Notes: a model not told the origin generated them from the sequence alone. 64,000 nt of DNA from Microbacterium limosum (GCF_036324365.1 NZ_CP137080.1:1364001-1428000); one strand, 5' to 3'. Positions 21,057 to 29,114 are shown, numbered from the stretch's first letter. Numbers and translations: made by a program.

Positions 21057-21574
21057 CCGGGCCCGTCTAGACGACCATCGATCGCCCCGATTCGATAGCC
21101 AGTCGGCGATCCCGGATCTTCGGTTGCTGCAACCCGCATCCTCTGCAGGTCGACCCGATCGGGCGCAACGACAGATGCTCCTGACTCGTCAACTAGATCG
21201 ACCGGGCCGACATCGAGGCAGACATCCATAAGCACCTCCGTGCCACTTCTGGCCTGAGGAACTACCAAGGTGGCTGTCGAGTGTCCGGAAACCGTCAGAC
21301 GCTTTGAGTGCATTTCGGTGAACAATCGGCGTTCTCCTGCGTTCGCCTCACCCGTAGTCCAGGCGTAGACCGCCTCGAAGGTGTTCGGATCGCTGAGGTC
21401 CACCTGGTTGAGCGCATCGACGTAGGAGCGGTAGGTCGCTTCCGCAGCCGCGAAGGCCTCGTCATCCGTCATGAACACTACGCTGGGCTCGGGGGAGGGG
21501 CCGGGCGGCGTGGGCGCGCATCCCGCCAGCAACAGGATGCCCCCCATGACCCACACCGCCCGTCGACTCCCCAT
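21047..21574 (-). CDS. Lipoprotein, unknown function
   Basis: This 175-residue protein has a short signal peptide ending in the lipobox LLAGC (cysteine about residue 19), so it should be lipid-anchored after Lgt and signal peptidase II. A Pro-rich linker leads to a globular part beginning EATYRSYVDALNQVDLSDP. It resembles a family of small actinobacterial lipoproteins of unknown role. It is the first gene of a two-gene operon with the PKD-like exported protein. Confidence 0.75.
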   Translation of the reverse strand: MGSRRAVWVMGGILLLAGCAPTPPGPSPEPSVVFMTDDEAFAAAEATYRSYVDALNQVDLSDPNTFEAVYAWTTGEANAGERRLFTEMHSKRLTVSGHSTATLVVPQARSGTEVLMDVCLDVGPVDLVDESGASVVAPDRVDLQRMRVAATEDPGSPTGYRIGAIDGRLDGPGCV

Positions 21575-21580
21575 GGCGAC

Positions 21581-21586
21581 ACGCTA
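21581..21586 (-). promoter_or_regulatory. -10 hexamer for leaderless lipoprotein gene
   Basis: On the minus strand TAGCGT is followed by six bases and ATG 21574. The divergent RibD-like gene has its own hexamer 52 bases away. Confidence 0.5.
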
Positions 21587-21637
21587 GCGTCGCAGAGAGC
21601 ATCGACACCGGTTATCCACAGCGTCCGAGGATGGTCG

Positions 21638-21643
21638 TAACCT
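21638..21643 (+). promoter_or_regulatory. -10 hexamer for leaderless RibD-like gene
   Basis: TAACCT is followed by six bases and ATG 21650; no Shine-Dalgarno is visible. Confidence 0.45.
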
Positions 21644-21649
21644 CGCGGC

Positions 21650-22243
21650 ATGACGCGATTCCACTACGACACCGCCACGTCGATCGACGGCTTCATCGCC
21701 GACCGGGACGGCTCCCTCGCGTGGCTCTTCGCGGTAGCCGGCGGCGAGGAGCCGGATGCCGATCTCCTGCCGTCCGGGCACACCGTCATGGTCGAGGGAT
21801 CGACGACCTACGAGTGGGTGCTGGCCAAGACCGACCTGCTCGAGCATCCCGAGAAGTGGCGCGAGTTCCACGGCGACGTCCCGGTCTTCGTGTTCACCTC
21901 CCGCGATCTCCCCGTGCCGGCCGGCGCGGACGTGCGATTCGTCCGGGGCGCTGTCGTCGAGGCGCTTCCGGCCATCCGCCGGGCGGCCGCCGGCGGTGAT
22001 GTCTGGATCGTGGGCGGGGGAGACCTGGCGGGACAGTTCCTGGATGCCGGCGCCCTCGACCGCATCGCGATCTCGATCGCACCGGTGGCGCTCGGTGCGG
22101 GCGCCCCGCTGTTCCCCCGGCGACTGGAATCCGACCGTCTGAGGCTCGCCTCCGCGAGGTCCGTGGGCCAGTTCGCACGCCTGGAGTTCGATGTCGAACC
22201 ACTGAACGGGGTAGTCACCGGGATCGACGTGACAGGCTCGTAG
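21650..22243 (+). CDS. Dihydrofolate reductase / RibD C-terminal domain protein
   Basis: This 197-residue single-domain protein has the reductase fold shared by RibD C-termini and dihydrofolate reductase. TSIDGFIADRDGSLAWL is the typical first strand and loop, SRDLPVPAGADVRF lies in the middle, and WIVGGGDLAGQFLDAG is the NADPH-binding turn. Such stand-alone proteins are common in actinobacteria and rarely have known substrates; a true folA role is unlikely because family members lack DHFR hallmarks. Its 3' end faces the end of the DUF6510 gene, 170 bases away. Confidence 0.85.
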   Translation: MTRFHYDTATSIDGFIADRDGSLAWLFAVAGGEEPDADLLPSGHTVMVEGSTTYEWVLAKTDLLEHPEKWREFHGDVPVFVFTSRDLPVPAGADVRFVRGAVVEALPAIRRAAAGGDVWIVGGGDLAGQFLDAGALDRIAISIAPVALGAGAPLFPRRLESDRLRLASARSVGQFARLEFDVEPLNGVVTGIDVTGS

Positions 22244-22360
22244 CGGCACACGGCCGCGGTGCGCCTTCGCCGCTATGGGCCGGACTCACCGACGGCGGGC
22301 ATCATCTCGTCCGATCAGCGCGATGAATCGTCGCAGCGGCGCTCTCCCGGCCGAACTGAC

Positions 22361-22374
22361 ATAATGTACATTAT
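22361..22374. promoter_or_regulatory. 14-bp perfect palindrome, orphan operator candidate
   Basis: ATAATGTACATTAT is a perfect palindrome and one of the most AT-rich spots in the window. It looks like a TetR-type operator overlapping a -10 region. It sits in the 170-base gap between two convergent gene ends, so no intact gene is in position to be controlled. Confidence 0.5.
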
Positions 22375-22413
22375 CGGACTAGCGTCGAGAGTGGTCCCGA
22401 GGGCGCAGTTCGG

Positions 22414-22656
22414 TCAGCGATCCGACGCGCAGAATCGGCAACGCGTCCGTCGGATCACCGTGAACAGAGTGTGGGTGCAGTGCCGGCAGCGCACGAGCGC
22501 GGCCTGAGCGTCCGCGCCGCATTCCCCGCAGGTCGCCACGAGCGCCGTCGCGTCGCCGGCCAGCAGGTCCGCGAGGATGCCGGCCACAGCATTCCCGTCG
22601 ACCAGCGCGGCGTGCGCCGCCTGACGATCCGTGCACGGGTGTCCTGCATCCATCAC
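22414..22656 (-). CDS. DUF6510 family zinc-ribbon-like protein
   Basis: This 80-residue protein has three CxxC pairs: CGEC, CRHC and CRFC, so it probably binds zinc. It matches the DUF6510 family, which I know as the small third gene after a molybdopterin oxidoreductase and an FAD-binding oxidoreductase in actinobacteria. The GTG start overlaps the stop of the FAD-binding gene (GTGA). The frame is intact, but the two genes above it in the operon are broken, so it may be silent or without function. Confidence 0.8.
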   Translation of the reverse strand: MMDAGHPCTDRQAAHAALVDGNAVAGILADLLAGDATALVATCGECGADAQAALVRCRHCTHTLFTVIRRTRCRFCASDR

Positions 22657-23367
22657 GCCCCTCCGAATCTCTCGGTACGCACTCGCTCCGGATCATGGCC
22701 GAGTTCCACGAGCGCTCGCGCTGTCACCTCGACGAATCCCGTCGGGCCGCAGACGTAGAACGTCGCCCCCTGATCCGGAGGCCATACGTGCTCGGCGACG
22801 GCTGCCCGGTCGAGGCGGCCGAGAGGGCCGCGCCATCCGATCGGTCCCTGGCGCGTGTACACCCAGGTCACGGAGATGCCTCGCTCCCCCATGTCTTCGA
22901 GATCCTCACGATATATCGCGTCTGTCGGACTCCGCGCGGAGTACAGCAGACGGAACGGCTGACCCGATTCCGCGTGCACGCGGGCGCGGGCGATCGCCCG
23001 CAGCGGGACGATCCCCGATCCCCCCGCGATGAGCTGCACCGGGCCTGGCGTCGACGGGCGCCATACGAAGTAGCCGCCGAGCGGACCGAGCACCTCGAGC
23101 TCGTCACCCGGCTGCACGTCGCGTACCAGGTAGGGCGACACCTCTGCGTCGTCCACCTCGTCCACCGCGAGCTCGATGCGCTCGCCGTCACCGGCAGCGG
23201 CGAGCCAATAGGACCGCACCGCCTGATACCCGTCCTCGGCGGTGAGCCGCACGTCCACATGCTGACCGGGCGCACTCCCCTGCCACCCCTCGACGTGCAC
23301 TTCGAGCACACGTGCGGTGGGGGTGACGGCGCGCCGGAAAGTGTCAAGGCGGGTGAGACAGATTCCG

Positions 23368-24609
23368 TCAGGCGGTCTGTATGAGGGCCTCCTGTGAGGG
23401 CTGGTTGATCCAGGCGGCCTCGGGCAGCTTGGGCGCCTGGGGTCGGCGGTGGCCGAAGCGCTCGGGACGGGCGGCGTAGGCCGCGTCCAGGGTGGCCTGG
23501 CGCTGGGCGCGGACCTGCCCGGCGGTGCCGAAGTGGACGCTGGCGGGGGTGTGCAGCCCGATCCCGCAGTGGCGGTGCTCGTGGTTGTAGTAGGCGAAGA
23601 ACTGCTCGGCGAACGCGCCGGCGTCGGCCAGGGACCCGAAGCGCTCGGGGAAGACCGGGGCGTACTTCAGCGTCTTGAACGCCGCCTCGCTGTAAGGGTT
23701 GTCGTTCGACACGTGCGGGCGGGAGTGCGACCTGGCCACCCCGAGGTCGACGAGCAGCTGAGCGACCGGTTTGGAGGTCATCGAGGTCCCGCGGTCGGCG
23801 TGGATCGCCTCCGGCACGCCATGGATGCCCATGGCGTGCTCGAGCAGGTTCTTGGCGATCTCGGCGTCCTCGCGGGCCGCGATGGTCCAGCCCACGACGA
23901 ACCTGGAGAAGATGTCGAGCACGACGTACAGGTCGTAGTACACGCCCCGCTCCGGCCCCTTGAGCTTTGTGATGTCCCAACTCCACACCTGCCCCGGCGC
24001 CGTCGCGACGAGCTCGGGCCGGGTCCGGGGCGGGTGGCTCGCCTGCCGGCGCCGTTCCCCGGCCATGTCGTGCTCGCGCAGGATCCGGTGCATCGTGGAC
24101 ATCGAGCACAGGTAGGTGCCCTCGTCCAGCAGCGTGGCCCAGACCTGGGCGACCGACTTGTCCGCGAACCGCTGGCTGGTCAACACGGCCAGCACGTGGG
24201 CCCGCTCGGCGGCGGACAGCTTGTTCGCCGGTGCCGGCCGCGGTGTCCGTGGACGTGGCGGTGGCGGGTTCTTGGCCCGGTAGTGACTGGCGCGGGAGCG
24301 ACCCAGCAGCGCGCACGCAGCCGCGGTGCCGACGTGCTCGGCCAGCCCGTCGACGGCCGGGTTGATCACCGCGGCGACCGCGGCGGCTTGTCCGCGCTCT
24401 CGGAGAGCGTCTCCAAGAGCGCGTGTGCTTTTCCCATCAGGTCCAGCGCCGCCCTGGTCTTGGCCAGCTCGGCCTCGGCCTTCTCCGGCGTCGTACTCGG
24501 CCAGGATCGCCGCTTTGAACTCGGCGGTGAACGTCCGCCTCTTGGGCCGGTCAGCACGAGGAGCCATAGCCCCATCATCGGTGCCGACGTCAGCAACCGT
24601 CATCGTCAT
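23368..24609 (-). CDS. IS3-family transposase, orfB with remnant of orfA start
   Basis: The 413-residue frame begins with the start of a normal orfA (KRRTFTAEFKAAILAEYDA) and, after about 40 residues in a shifted reading, continues as orfB from about VINPAVDGLAEHVGTAAAC. The orfB part is complete: HTH_21-like segment, then the rve integrase core with DDE residues in WSWDITKLKG, HADRGTSM and NDNPYSEAAFKTLK. The middle of orfA is missing. Its usual coiled part (EKAEAELAKTRAALDLMG) is still readable, but in another frame (end at 24366). The joint lies near 24481-24500. Confidence 0.8.
   Translation of the reverse strand: MTMTVADVGTDDGAMAPRADRPKRRTFTAEFKAAILAEYDAGEGRGRAGQDQGGAGPDGKSTRALGDALRERGQAAAVAAVINPAVDGLAEHVGTAAACALLGRSRASHYRAKNPPPPRPRTPRPAPANKLSAAERAHVLAVLTSQRFADKSVAQVWATLLDEGTYLCSMSTMHRILREHDMAGERRRQASHPPRTRPELVATAPGQVWSWDITKLKGPERGVYYDLYVVLDIFSRFVVGWTIAAREDAEIAKNLLEHAMGIHGVPEAIHADRGTSMTSKPVAQLLVDLGVARSHSRPHVSNDNPYSEAAFKTLKYAPVFPERFGSLADAGAFAEQFFAYYNHEHRHCGIGLHTPASVHFGTAGQVRAQRQATLDAAYAARPERFGHRRPQAPKLPEAAWINQPSQEALIQTA
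24366..24500 (-). pseudogene. orfA remnant of the IS3 element
   Basis: This frame encodes the C-terminal part of orfA, from PEKAEAELAKTRAALDL to a stop at 24366. It overlaps orfB in a different frame, as in normal IS3 elements that use a -1 frameshift. It is out of frame with the orfA start at 24609, and the helix-turn-helix segment that should come between is absent. I infer a deletion that was not a multiple of three. Confidence 0.6.
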
Positions 24610-24725
24610 CTCAGTATTGGTCCGTTCTCGCCCCGTGCAGTGCGAAGGTCAGCAGTGCTGGTGTCTCACCCCATCCTGACGCACAGGGCGCGCGCTGACG
24701 ATCCGGGCTCTTCGCCAGCCGCCGC

Positions 24726-25034
24726 TCACCAGTAGCGTTCCTCCCGCCAGGGATCTCCGCGTAGGTGGTAGCCGTTCTGCTCCCAGAAGCCGGGGTCGTC
24801 ACGTTCGCGCAGCTCGATACCGTGCACCCACTTCGCACTCTTCCAGAAGTACAGGTGAGGCACGAGGAGGCGGGCGGGCCCGCCGTGCTCCGCGGCGAGC
24901 GGCCTTCCGTCGAACTCGTACGCGATCCACGCCTCCTTGTCCGTGCGGAGGAGGAAGGACCACTCCTCCACGTCGGGCCTCGGGGTCGGCCCCGCGGAGA
25001 GCACCGGGAAGTCCGTCGTGAGGTATTGCCCCGG
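24726..25034 (-). pseudogene. Sulfite oxidase-like molybdopterin oxidoreductase, internally deleted
   Basis: The readable frame runs from [18 protein letters not shown], straight after an in-frame TGA at 25035-25037, to the stop at 24726. The end is typical of the family ([33 protein letters not shown]). Between WSFLL and [14 protein letters not shown] about 90 residues expected from the family are missing, including the IHCVT-type cysteine that binds molybdenum. The N-terminus is also absent. The deletion is in frame. The enzyme cannot be active. The stop overlaps the FAD-binding gene start, preserving the ancestral operon. Confidence 0.85.
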
Positions 25035-25144
25035 TCACCCGCTGACGCACCTACAGTATCCGCGCCGCAGACCGCGGAACAGACTCCTTCCCTCCCTCAC
25101 TACTCTGGGGGGATGCCGCGCACGAGCCACACCCCGCCGAGCGC

Positions 25145-26065
25145 ATGATCGATGCGCTCACCGGGTTCGCGGTCATCGGCTTCGCGATCTTCGTCGGGTG
25201 GGTCATCGGCCGGATCGACCTGCTCGGCGAGCACGCACGACCCGTGCTGGCGAAGCTCATCTTCTACGTCCTCTCGCCGTTCCTGCTCTTCGTCGTGCTG
25301 GCGCAGGCCGACGTCCGGATGCTCTTCTCCGCGCTGCTGCCCGTCTCGGCGATCGCCGCGATCGCCGTCATGGTCGTCTATGCGCTCATCGCCCGGGCCC
25401 TCTGGCGCCGCTCGGTCTCGGAGACGCTCATCGGCGCCCTCTCCTCGGGCCAGGTGAACTCCAACAACATCGGCATCCCTCTCTCGCTGTACCTGCTGGG
25501 AAGCGCGGCATTCCCCGCACCGGTCATCCTGATGCAGCTGCTGGCCTTCACACCCGTCTCGATGGCGATCCTGGAGGCGGCGACGAGCGGCGTGCGCCGA
25601 GTGCGTCCGCTTCTGCTGCGCACGGTGGGCAACCCCATCGTGATCGGCTCGGTCCTCGGCACCCTCGTCTCGGTGAGCGGAGTGCGCCTTCCCCCTCTCG
25701 TGCTCGAGCCCGCCCAGTTGATCGCCGACGCGTGCGTTCCGGTGCTGCTGATCAGCTATGGCATCTCGCTTCACGGTCAGCGGGTGCTGGCACCGTCGGG
25801 GCGGCGCCGCGACATCCTGCTGGCGGCTTCGCTCAAGCTCGTCGTGATGCCGGGGGTCGCGTGGGCCGTCGCCGCGCTCGCCTTCCGTCTCTCCCCCGCC
25901 GTCGTGCTCGTCGTCGTCGTCCTCGCGGCGCTGCCCACCGCGCAGAACGTCTTCAACTACTCCCAGCGCTACGGTGTCGGCGAGACGATCGCCCGCGACA
26001 CGGTCTTCCTCACCACCGTCGGCTGCGTGCCCGTGCTGCTGCTCGCCCTGTACCTGCTCGGCTGA
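25145..26065 (+). CDS. AEC family transporter (auxin efflux carrier type)
   Basis: This 306-residue protein has about ten hydrophobic segments in two halves and the family signature GQVNSNNIGIPLSLYLLG in the first half and LPTAQNVFNYSQRYG in the second. AEC proteins in bacteria export or exchange small organic acids such as malate or malonate; the substrate here cannot be read. It is a single plus-strand gene directly next to the broken redox operon. ATG 25145 lacks a clear ribosome site. Confidence 0.88.
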   Translation: MIDALTGFAVIGFAIFVGWVIGRIDLLGEHARPVLAKLIFYVLSPFLLFVVLAQADVRMLFSALLPVSAIAAIAVMVVYALIARALWRRSVSETLIGALSSGQVNSNNIGIPLSLYLLGSAAFPAPVILMQLLAFTPVSMAILEAATSGVRRVRPLLLRTVGNPIVIGSVLGTLVSVSGVRLPPLVLEPAQLIADACVPVLLISYGISLHGQRVLAPSGRRRDILLAASLKLVVMPGVAWAVAALAFRLSPAVVLVVVVLAALPTAQNVFNYSQRYGVGETIARDTVFLTTVGCVPVLLLALYLLG

Positions 26066-26161
26066 CGTCGCCTCCGACACGGGCGGGGGCCGACCAACAT
26101 TGGGCGCCCGCGAGCGATAGCCTGGGGCCACTCCCAGCACATTCCCAGAAAGGCCCCTCGC

Positions 26162-26716
26162 ATGAGCACCGACATCCCCGTCGAAAAGGCTGCCGTCAAC
26201 GGCATCCGCACCGCCTTCGGCCTGGGCGGCGTCATCGCCCTCATCGTCGGCATCCTGATCCTCGTCTGGCCGGGTCGCACGGCAATGGTGGTTGCGGCCA
26301 TCATCGCCGTGTACGCGATCGTCGGCGGCCTCGTCTACGCCGGACTCGGCATCTTCTCGAAGGCCATGGGCGGGTGGTCGCGCATCGGTCACATCGTGCT
26401 CGGCATCCTTTTCGTGGTCGCGGGCATCATCGCCCTCTCGAACCTCGGCGCCACCACCGCGTGGCTCGCGGTGTTCCTCGGCGTGCTCGTCGGCATCATG
26501 TGGATCGTCGAGGGCGTCGTCGCGCTCACGACCCTGAGCGGCGCGGCGTCGAAGGGCCTCACGATCTTCTTCGCCGTCCTGAGCATCATCGCGGGCATCA
26601 TCCTGATCTTCGCCCCGCTGTGGGGCGCGGTCGTGCTGTGGTGGATCCTCGGCATCTCGCTCGTGGCGCTCGGCATCGTGCAGATCGTGCGCGCCTTCAC
26701 CTTCAAGTCGCTCTGA
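26162..26716 (+). CDS. DUF308 / HdeD-like membrane protein
   Basis: This 184-residue protein has six hydrophobic segments arranged as three repeats of a helix pair; WIVEGVVALTTLSG is a typical repeat. It belongs to the DUF308 family that includes HdeD of Escherichia coli, linked there to acid resistance; in actinobacteria the role is unknown. ATG 26162 follows AGAAAGG. A strong hairpin ends the transcript. Confidence 0.85.
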   Translation: MSTDIPVEKAAVNGIRTAFGLGGVIALIVGILILVWPGRTAMVVAAIIAVYAIVGGLVYAGLGIFSKAMGGWSRIGHIVLGILFVVAGIIALSNLGATTAWLAVFLGVLVGIMWIVEGVVALTTLSGAASKGLTIFFAVLSIIAGIILIFAPLWGAVVLWWILGISLVALGIVQIVRAFTFKSL

Positions 26717-26744
26717 TCCGCTGCGGGCAGGTTCCGCCGCGAAG

Positions 26745-26784
26745 ACGACGAACGGCCCGGGATCACACCCGGGCCGTTCGTCGT
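26745..26784. terminator. Convergent terminator after DUF308 and SDR genes
   Basis: A perfect 17-bp stem (26745-26761 with 26768-26784) closes loop ATCACA. It lies 28 bases after the DUF308 stop and 13 bases after the minus-strand SDR stop, so it serves both directions. Confidence 0.8.
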
Positions 26785-26797
26785 GGTGGCGTCGGGA

Positions 26798-27571
26798 CTA
26801 CTCCGCGGCGAACCCGCTGACGTCGCCGACGAGGCGGGTGTTGTCGGCGGGGATCGGATCCACGGCCGCGCGGACGATCTCCGCGGCGAACTCCGAGACG
26901 TTGTAGAGCCTGCCGGCGGATTCGCGGCGCGTCGCGATCGCGCCGGGGTTGGCGCGCTCGAGCAGCGTCGCCGTGATCGTGCCCTCGATCATGTCCCCCG
27001 AGACGACGACGAAACCGATGCCGCGCTCCTCGAGCTCGGGGATCAGCTCGCGCAGCGCGTCCTCGCCCGCCCGCTTGGACAGGGCGACGGGTTCGTACTC
27101 GGGCATCGTCGGGGTCGTGCGGATGAAGTGGGCCTGGTGGCTCGTGACGAACACGATGCGCGACCCCTCCCCCAGCAGCGGCAGCGCCGCCCGGAGCGCG
27201 CCGACCTGCGCGTCGCGGTTCAGCAGGAGTGCGTAGTCCTCGCCCATACCGGCCTCCATGCCGCCGGAGGCGTTGAGCACCAGGATGTCGAGGCCGCCGT
27301 ACTCGCGCTCGACCTCGGCGAACATCGCACCGACCGAATCGGCGTCGGTCAGGTCGGCGCCGACGACGAGGGCGCGGCTGCCCGCCTGCGCCACCTCGGC
27401 GGCGAGCTTCTGCGCGCGCGGGGCCTTGTTGCGGTAGTTGATGACGACGTCGGCGCCGGCCTGGGCGAGATAGCGCACGGTGTCGGCGCCGATGCCGCGG
27501 GAGGAACCCGTCACGAGGGCGCGCTTGCCGTCGAGGGCTCCGGGGGCGAGGGGCGAGGGGGTCTCGGTCAC
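26798..27571 (-). CDS. SDR family oxidoreductase with atypical active site
   Basis: This 257-residue protein has the classical Rossmann nucleotide motif VTGSSRGIG and a NASGG element in place of NNAG. The expected catalytic YxxxK is not clear: the region reads MPEYEPVALSKRAGE, where Tyr and Lys are seven residues apart instead of four. It therefore may use another residue or may bind its nucleotide without normal SDR catalysis. The GTG start at 27571 has GGAG upstream. Length is normal for the family. Confidence 0.85.
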   Translation of the reverse strand: MTETPSPLAPGALDGKRALVTGSSRGIGADTVRYLAQAGADVVINYRNKAPRAQKLAAEVAQAGSRALVVGADLTDADSVGAMFAEVEREYGGLDILVLNASGGMEAGMGEDYALLLNRDAQVGALRAALPLLGEGSRIVFVTSHQAHFIRTTPTMPEYEPVALSKRAGEDALRELIPELEERGIGFVVVSGDMIEGTITATLLERANPGAIATRRESAGRLYNVSEFAAEIVRAAVDPIPADNTRLVGDVSGFAAE

Positions 27572-27690
27572 GTGTGGGAACTCCAGGATCGAAGGGCCGC
27601 GGACCGTCGCCGCGGGCAGATCGACCCTACCAATCGACGGCCCGGGGGCCGTGGTCGCGTGCTAGGTTCGCCTCAAAGGGGAGGCGCGCC

Positions 27691-28164
27691 GTGGACCTAT
27701 TCCAGACCGTCGAGCAGTTCGCCTGGATCGGCTGGATCGTTCTGATCCTCGTGTTCTTCACGATCGAGACCCTGACCCTCGAGCTCACATTCGCGATGCT
27801 GGGACTCGGCGGGGTGGCCGGCCTCGTCGCCGAGCTGGCGGGTGCGCCGTTATGGCTGCAGGTGGTCGTGGGGGCCGCGGTCGCGGCGCTGCTCCTGCTC
27901 CTTCTGCGCCCGCCGCTCCTGCGCCGCCTCCGCCGCGGCGAGGACCCCACCCCCAGCAACGTCGACGCGCTGCTCGGGATGTCGGGCGTCGTGATCGCCA
28001 CCGTGGGCCTGACCGGTGGCCAGGTGCGCCTCGCGAACGGCGACACGTGGACGGCGCGCACGTCCGACATCCGCGAGATCACCCCCGGCGTCGCCGTGAC
28101 CGTCACCCGCATCGACGGCGCGACCGCGCTCGTCCGTCCCACCGAGGAGACCGCGCAGTCATGA
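27691..28164 (+). CDS. NfeD family membrane protein
   Basis: This 157-residue protein has two or three hydrophobic segments (about residues 12-35, 36-50 and 54-72) and a C-terminal OB-fold-like domain (MSGVVIATVGLTGGQVRLANG). Short NfeD proteins are encoded next to SPFH proteins and are thought to help build membrane scaffolds. GTG 27691 has GGGGAGG in front. The stop overlaps the SPFH start (ATGA), giving translational coupling. Confidence 0.9.
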   Translation: MDLFQTVEQFAWIGWIVLILVFFTIETLTLELTFAMLGLGGVAGLVAELAGAPLWLQVVVGAAVAALLLLLLRPPLLRRLRRGEDPTPSNVDALLGMSGVVIATVGLTGGQVRLANGDTWTARTSDIREITPGVAVTVTRIDGATALVRPTEETAQS

Positions 28165-29114
28165 CCGACATCGAGCAACTGATCCCCACCGTGATCGGAT
28201 GGCTGCTGGCCCTCGCGGTCCTCATCTTCGTACTCGTCGTCCTCGCGCGCTCGATCCGCATCATCCCGCAGGCCAGCGCCGGCATCGTCGAGCGGCTCGG
28301 CCGCTACCACAAGACGCTGACACCGGGGCTGAACCTCCTGGTGCCGTTCATCGACCGGCTCCGACCGCTCATCGACATGCGCGAGCAGGTCGTCTCGTTC
28401 CCCCCGCAGCCCGTGATCACCGAGGACAACCTCGTCGTCTCGATCGACACCGTCGTGTATTTCCAGGTCACCGACGCGCGCGCCGCGACGTACGAGATCG
28501 CGAACTACCTCGGAGCCGTCGAGCAGCTGACGACGACCACGCTTCGCAACGTCGTGGGCGGCCTCAACCTCGAGGAGGCGCTGACCAGCCGCGACGAGAT
28601 CAACGGGCAGCTGCGCGTCGTCCTCGACGAGGCGACGGGCAAGTGGGGCATCCGCGTCGGTCGCGTCGAGCTCAAGGCCATCGATCCGCCGGTCTCCATC
28701 CAGGACTCGATGGAGAAGCAGATGCGCGCCGAGCGCGACCGCCGTGCGGCGATCCTCACGGCCGAGGGCTCGAAGCAATCGCAGATCCTCGAGGCGGAGG
28801 GGCGCCGACAGGCCGAGATCCTCCGCGCCGAGGGAGACAAGCAGGCCGCCGTGCTCCGGGCACAGGGCGAGGCGGAGGCCATCCACTCGGTCTTCGAAGC
28901 CATCCACGCCGGCAACCCCGATGACAAGCTCCTCGCCTACCAGTACCTGCAGACCCTGCCGAAGATCAGCCAAGGCGCCGCCAACAAGCTGTGGATCATC
29001 CCGAGCGAGTTCACGGAAGCGCTGAAGGGCGTCTCCGGCGCCTTTGCGGGCAGGGTTGCGGATGCCGCCGCATCCGCCCCCGACGACGACGCACCCCCAC
29101 CGCGTCTCCCGTGA
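28161..29114 (+). CDS. SPFH / band-7 stomatin-like protein
   Basis: This 317-residue protein has one N-terminal membrane helix (about 10-32), an SPFH domain beginning IIPQASAGIVERLGRYHKTL, a coiled-coil rich in Glu, Arg and Ala (about 180-250) and a C-terminal segment. It resembles QmcA/stomatin. SPFH proteins oligomerise into membrane cages or microdomains, and pairing with NfeD is the usual arrangement. The stop overlaps the next gene's GTG, so a lipid-modifying enzyme is made in the same operon. Confidence 0.92.
   Translation: MTDIEQLIPTVIGWLLALAVLIFVLVVLARSIRIIPQASAGIVERLGRYHKTLTPGLNLLVPFIDRLRPLIDMREQVVSFPPQPVITEDNLVVSIDTVVYFQVTDARAATYEIANYLGAVEQLTTTTLRNVVGGLNLEEALTSRDEINGQLRVVLDEATGKWGIRVGRVELKAIDPPVSIQDSMEKQMRAERDRRAAILTAEGSKQSQILEAEGRRQAEILRAEGDKQAAVLRAQGEAEAIHSVFEAIHAGNPDDKLLAYQYLQTLPKISQGAANKLWIIPSEFTEALKGVSGAFAGRVADAAASAPDDDAPPPRLP

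Larger units (their letters stand above)
23342..24681 (-). mobile_element. IS3-family insertion sequence, degenerate copy
   Basis: About 1.34 kb, inserted in the FAD-binding oxidoreductase. The ends carry the inverted repeat GGGTGAGACA at 23351-23360 and its complement at 24662-24671, extended outward imperfectly to GTCA on both sides. No clear target-site duplication is seen, and boundaries are good to about five bases. The transposase reading frame is in the same direction as the broken operon. The copy has lost part of its orfA, so it is probably not autonomous. Confidence 0.85.
22653..24729 (-). pseudogene. FAD-binding oxidoreductase split by an IS3 element
   Basis: The gene begins with GTG 24729, overlapping the stop of the molybdopterin gene, and runs 16 codons (start WRRARIVSARPV) to 24682, where the insertion sequence starts. 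It resumes on the other side at about 23341 with AVTPTARVLEVHVEGW and runs to 22653. The large remnant still shows PGQHVDVRLTAEDGYQ, the FAD motif RSYW (normally RSYS), GGSGIVPLRA for NAD(P) and CGPTGFVE. The family passes electrons between NAD(P)H and a partner, here the molybdenum enzyme. The element removes the promoter-proximal join, so a normal protein cannot be made; a fragment from an internal GTG at 23309 is possible. Confidence 0.85.

Noticed and set aside
22259..22507. 82-codon plus frame over the orphan palindrome
   Set aside because: No recognisable domain, no ribosome site, and it runs antisense into the DUF6510 gene.
23342..24681. Target-site duplication at the IS ends
   Set aside because: The 3-5 bases on the two sides do not match, so none is claimed.
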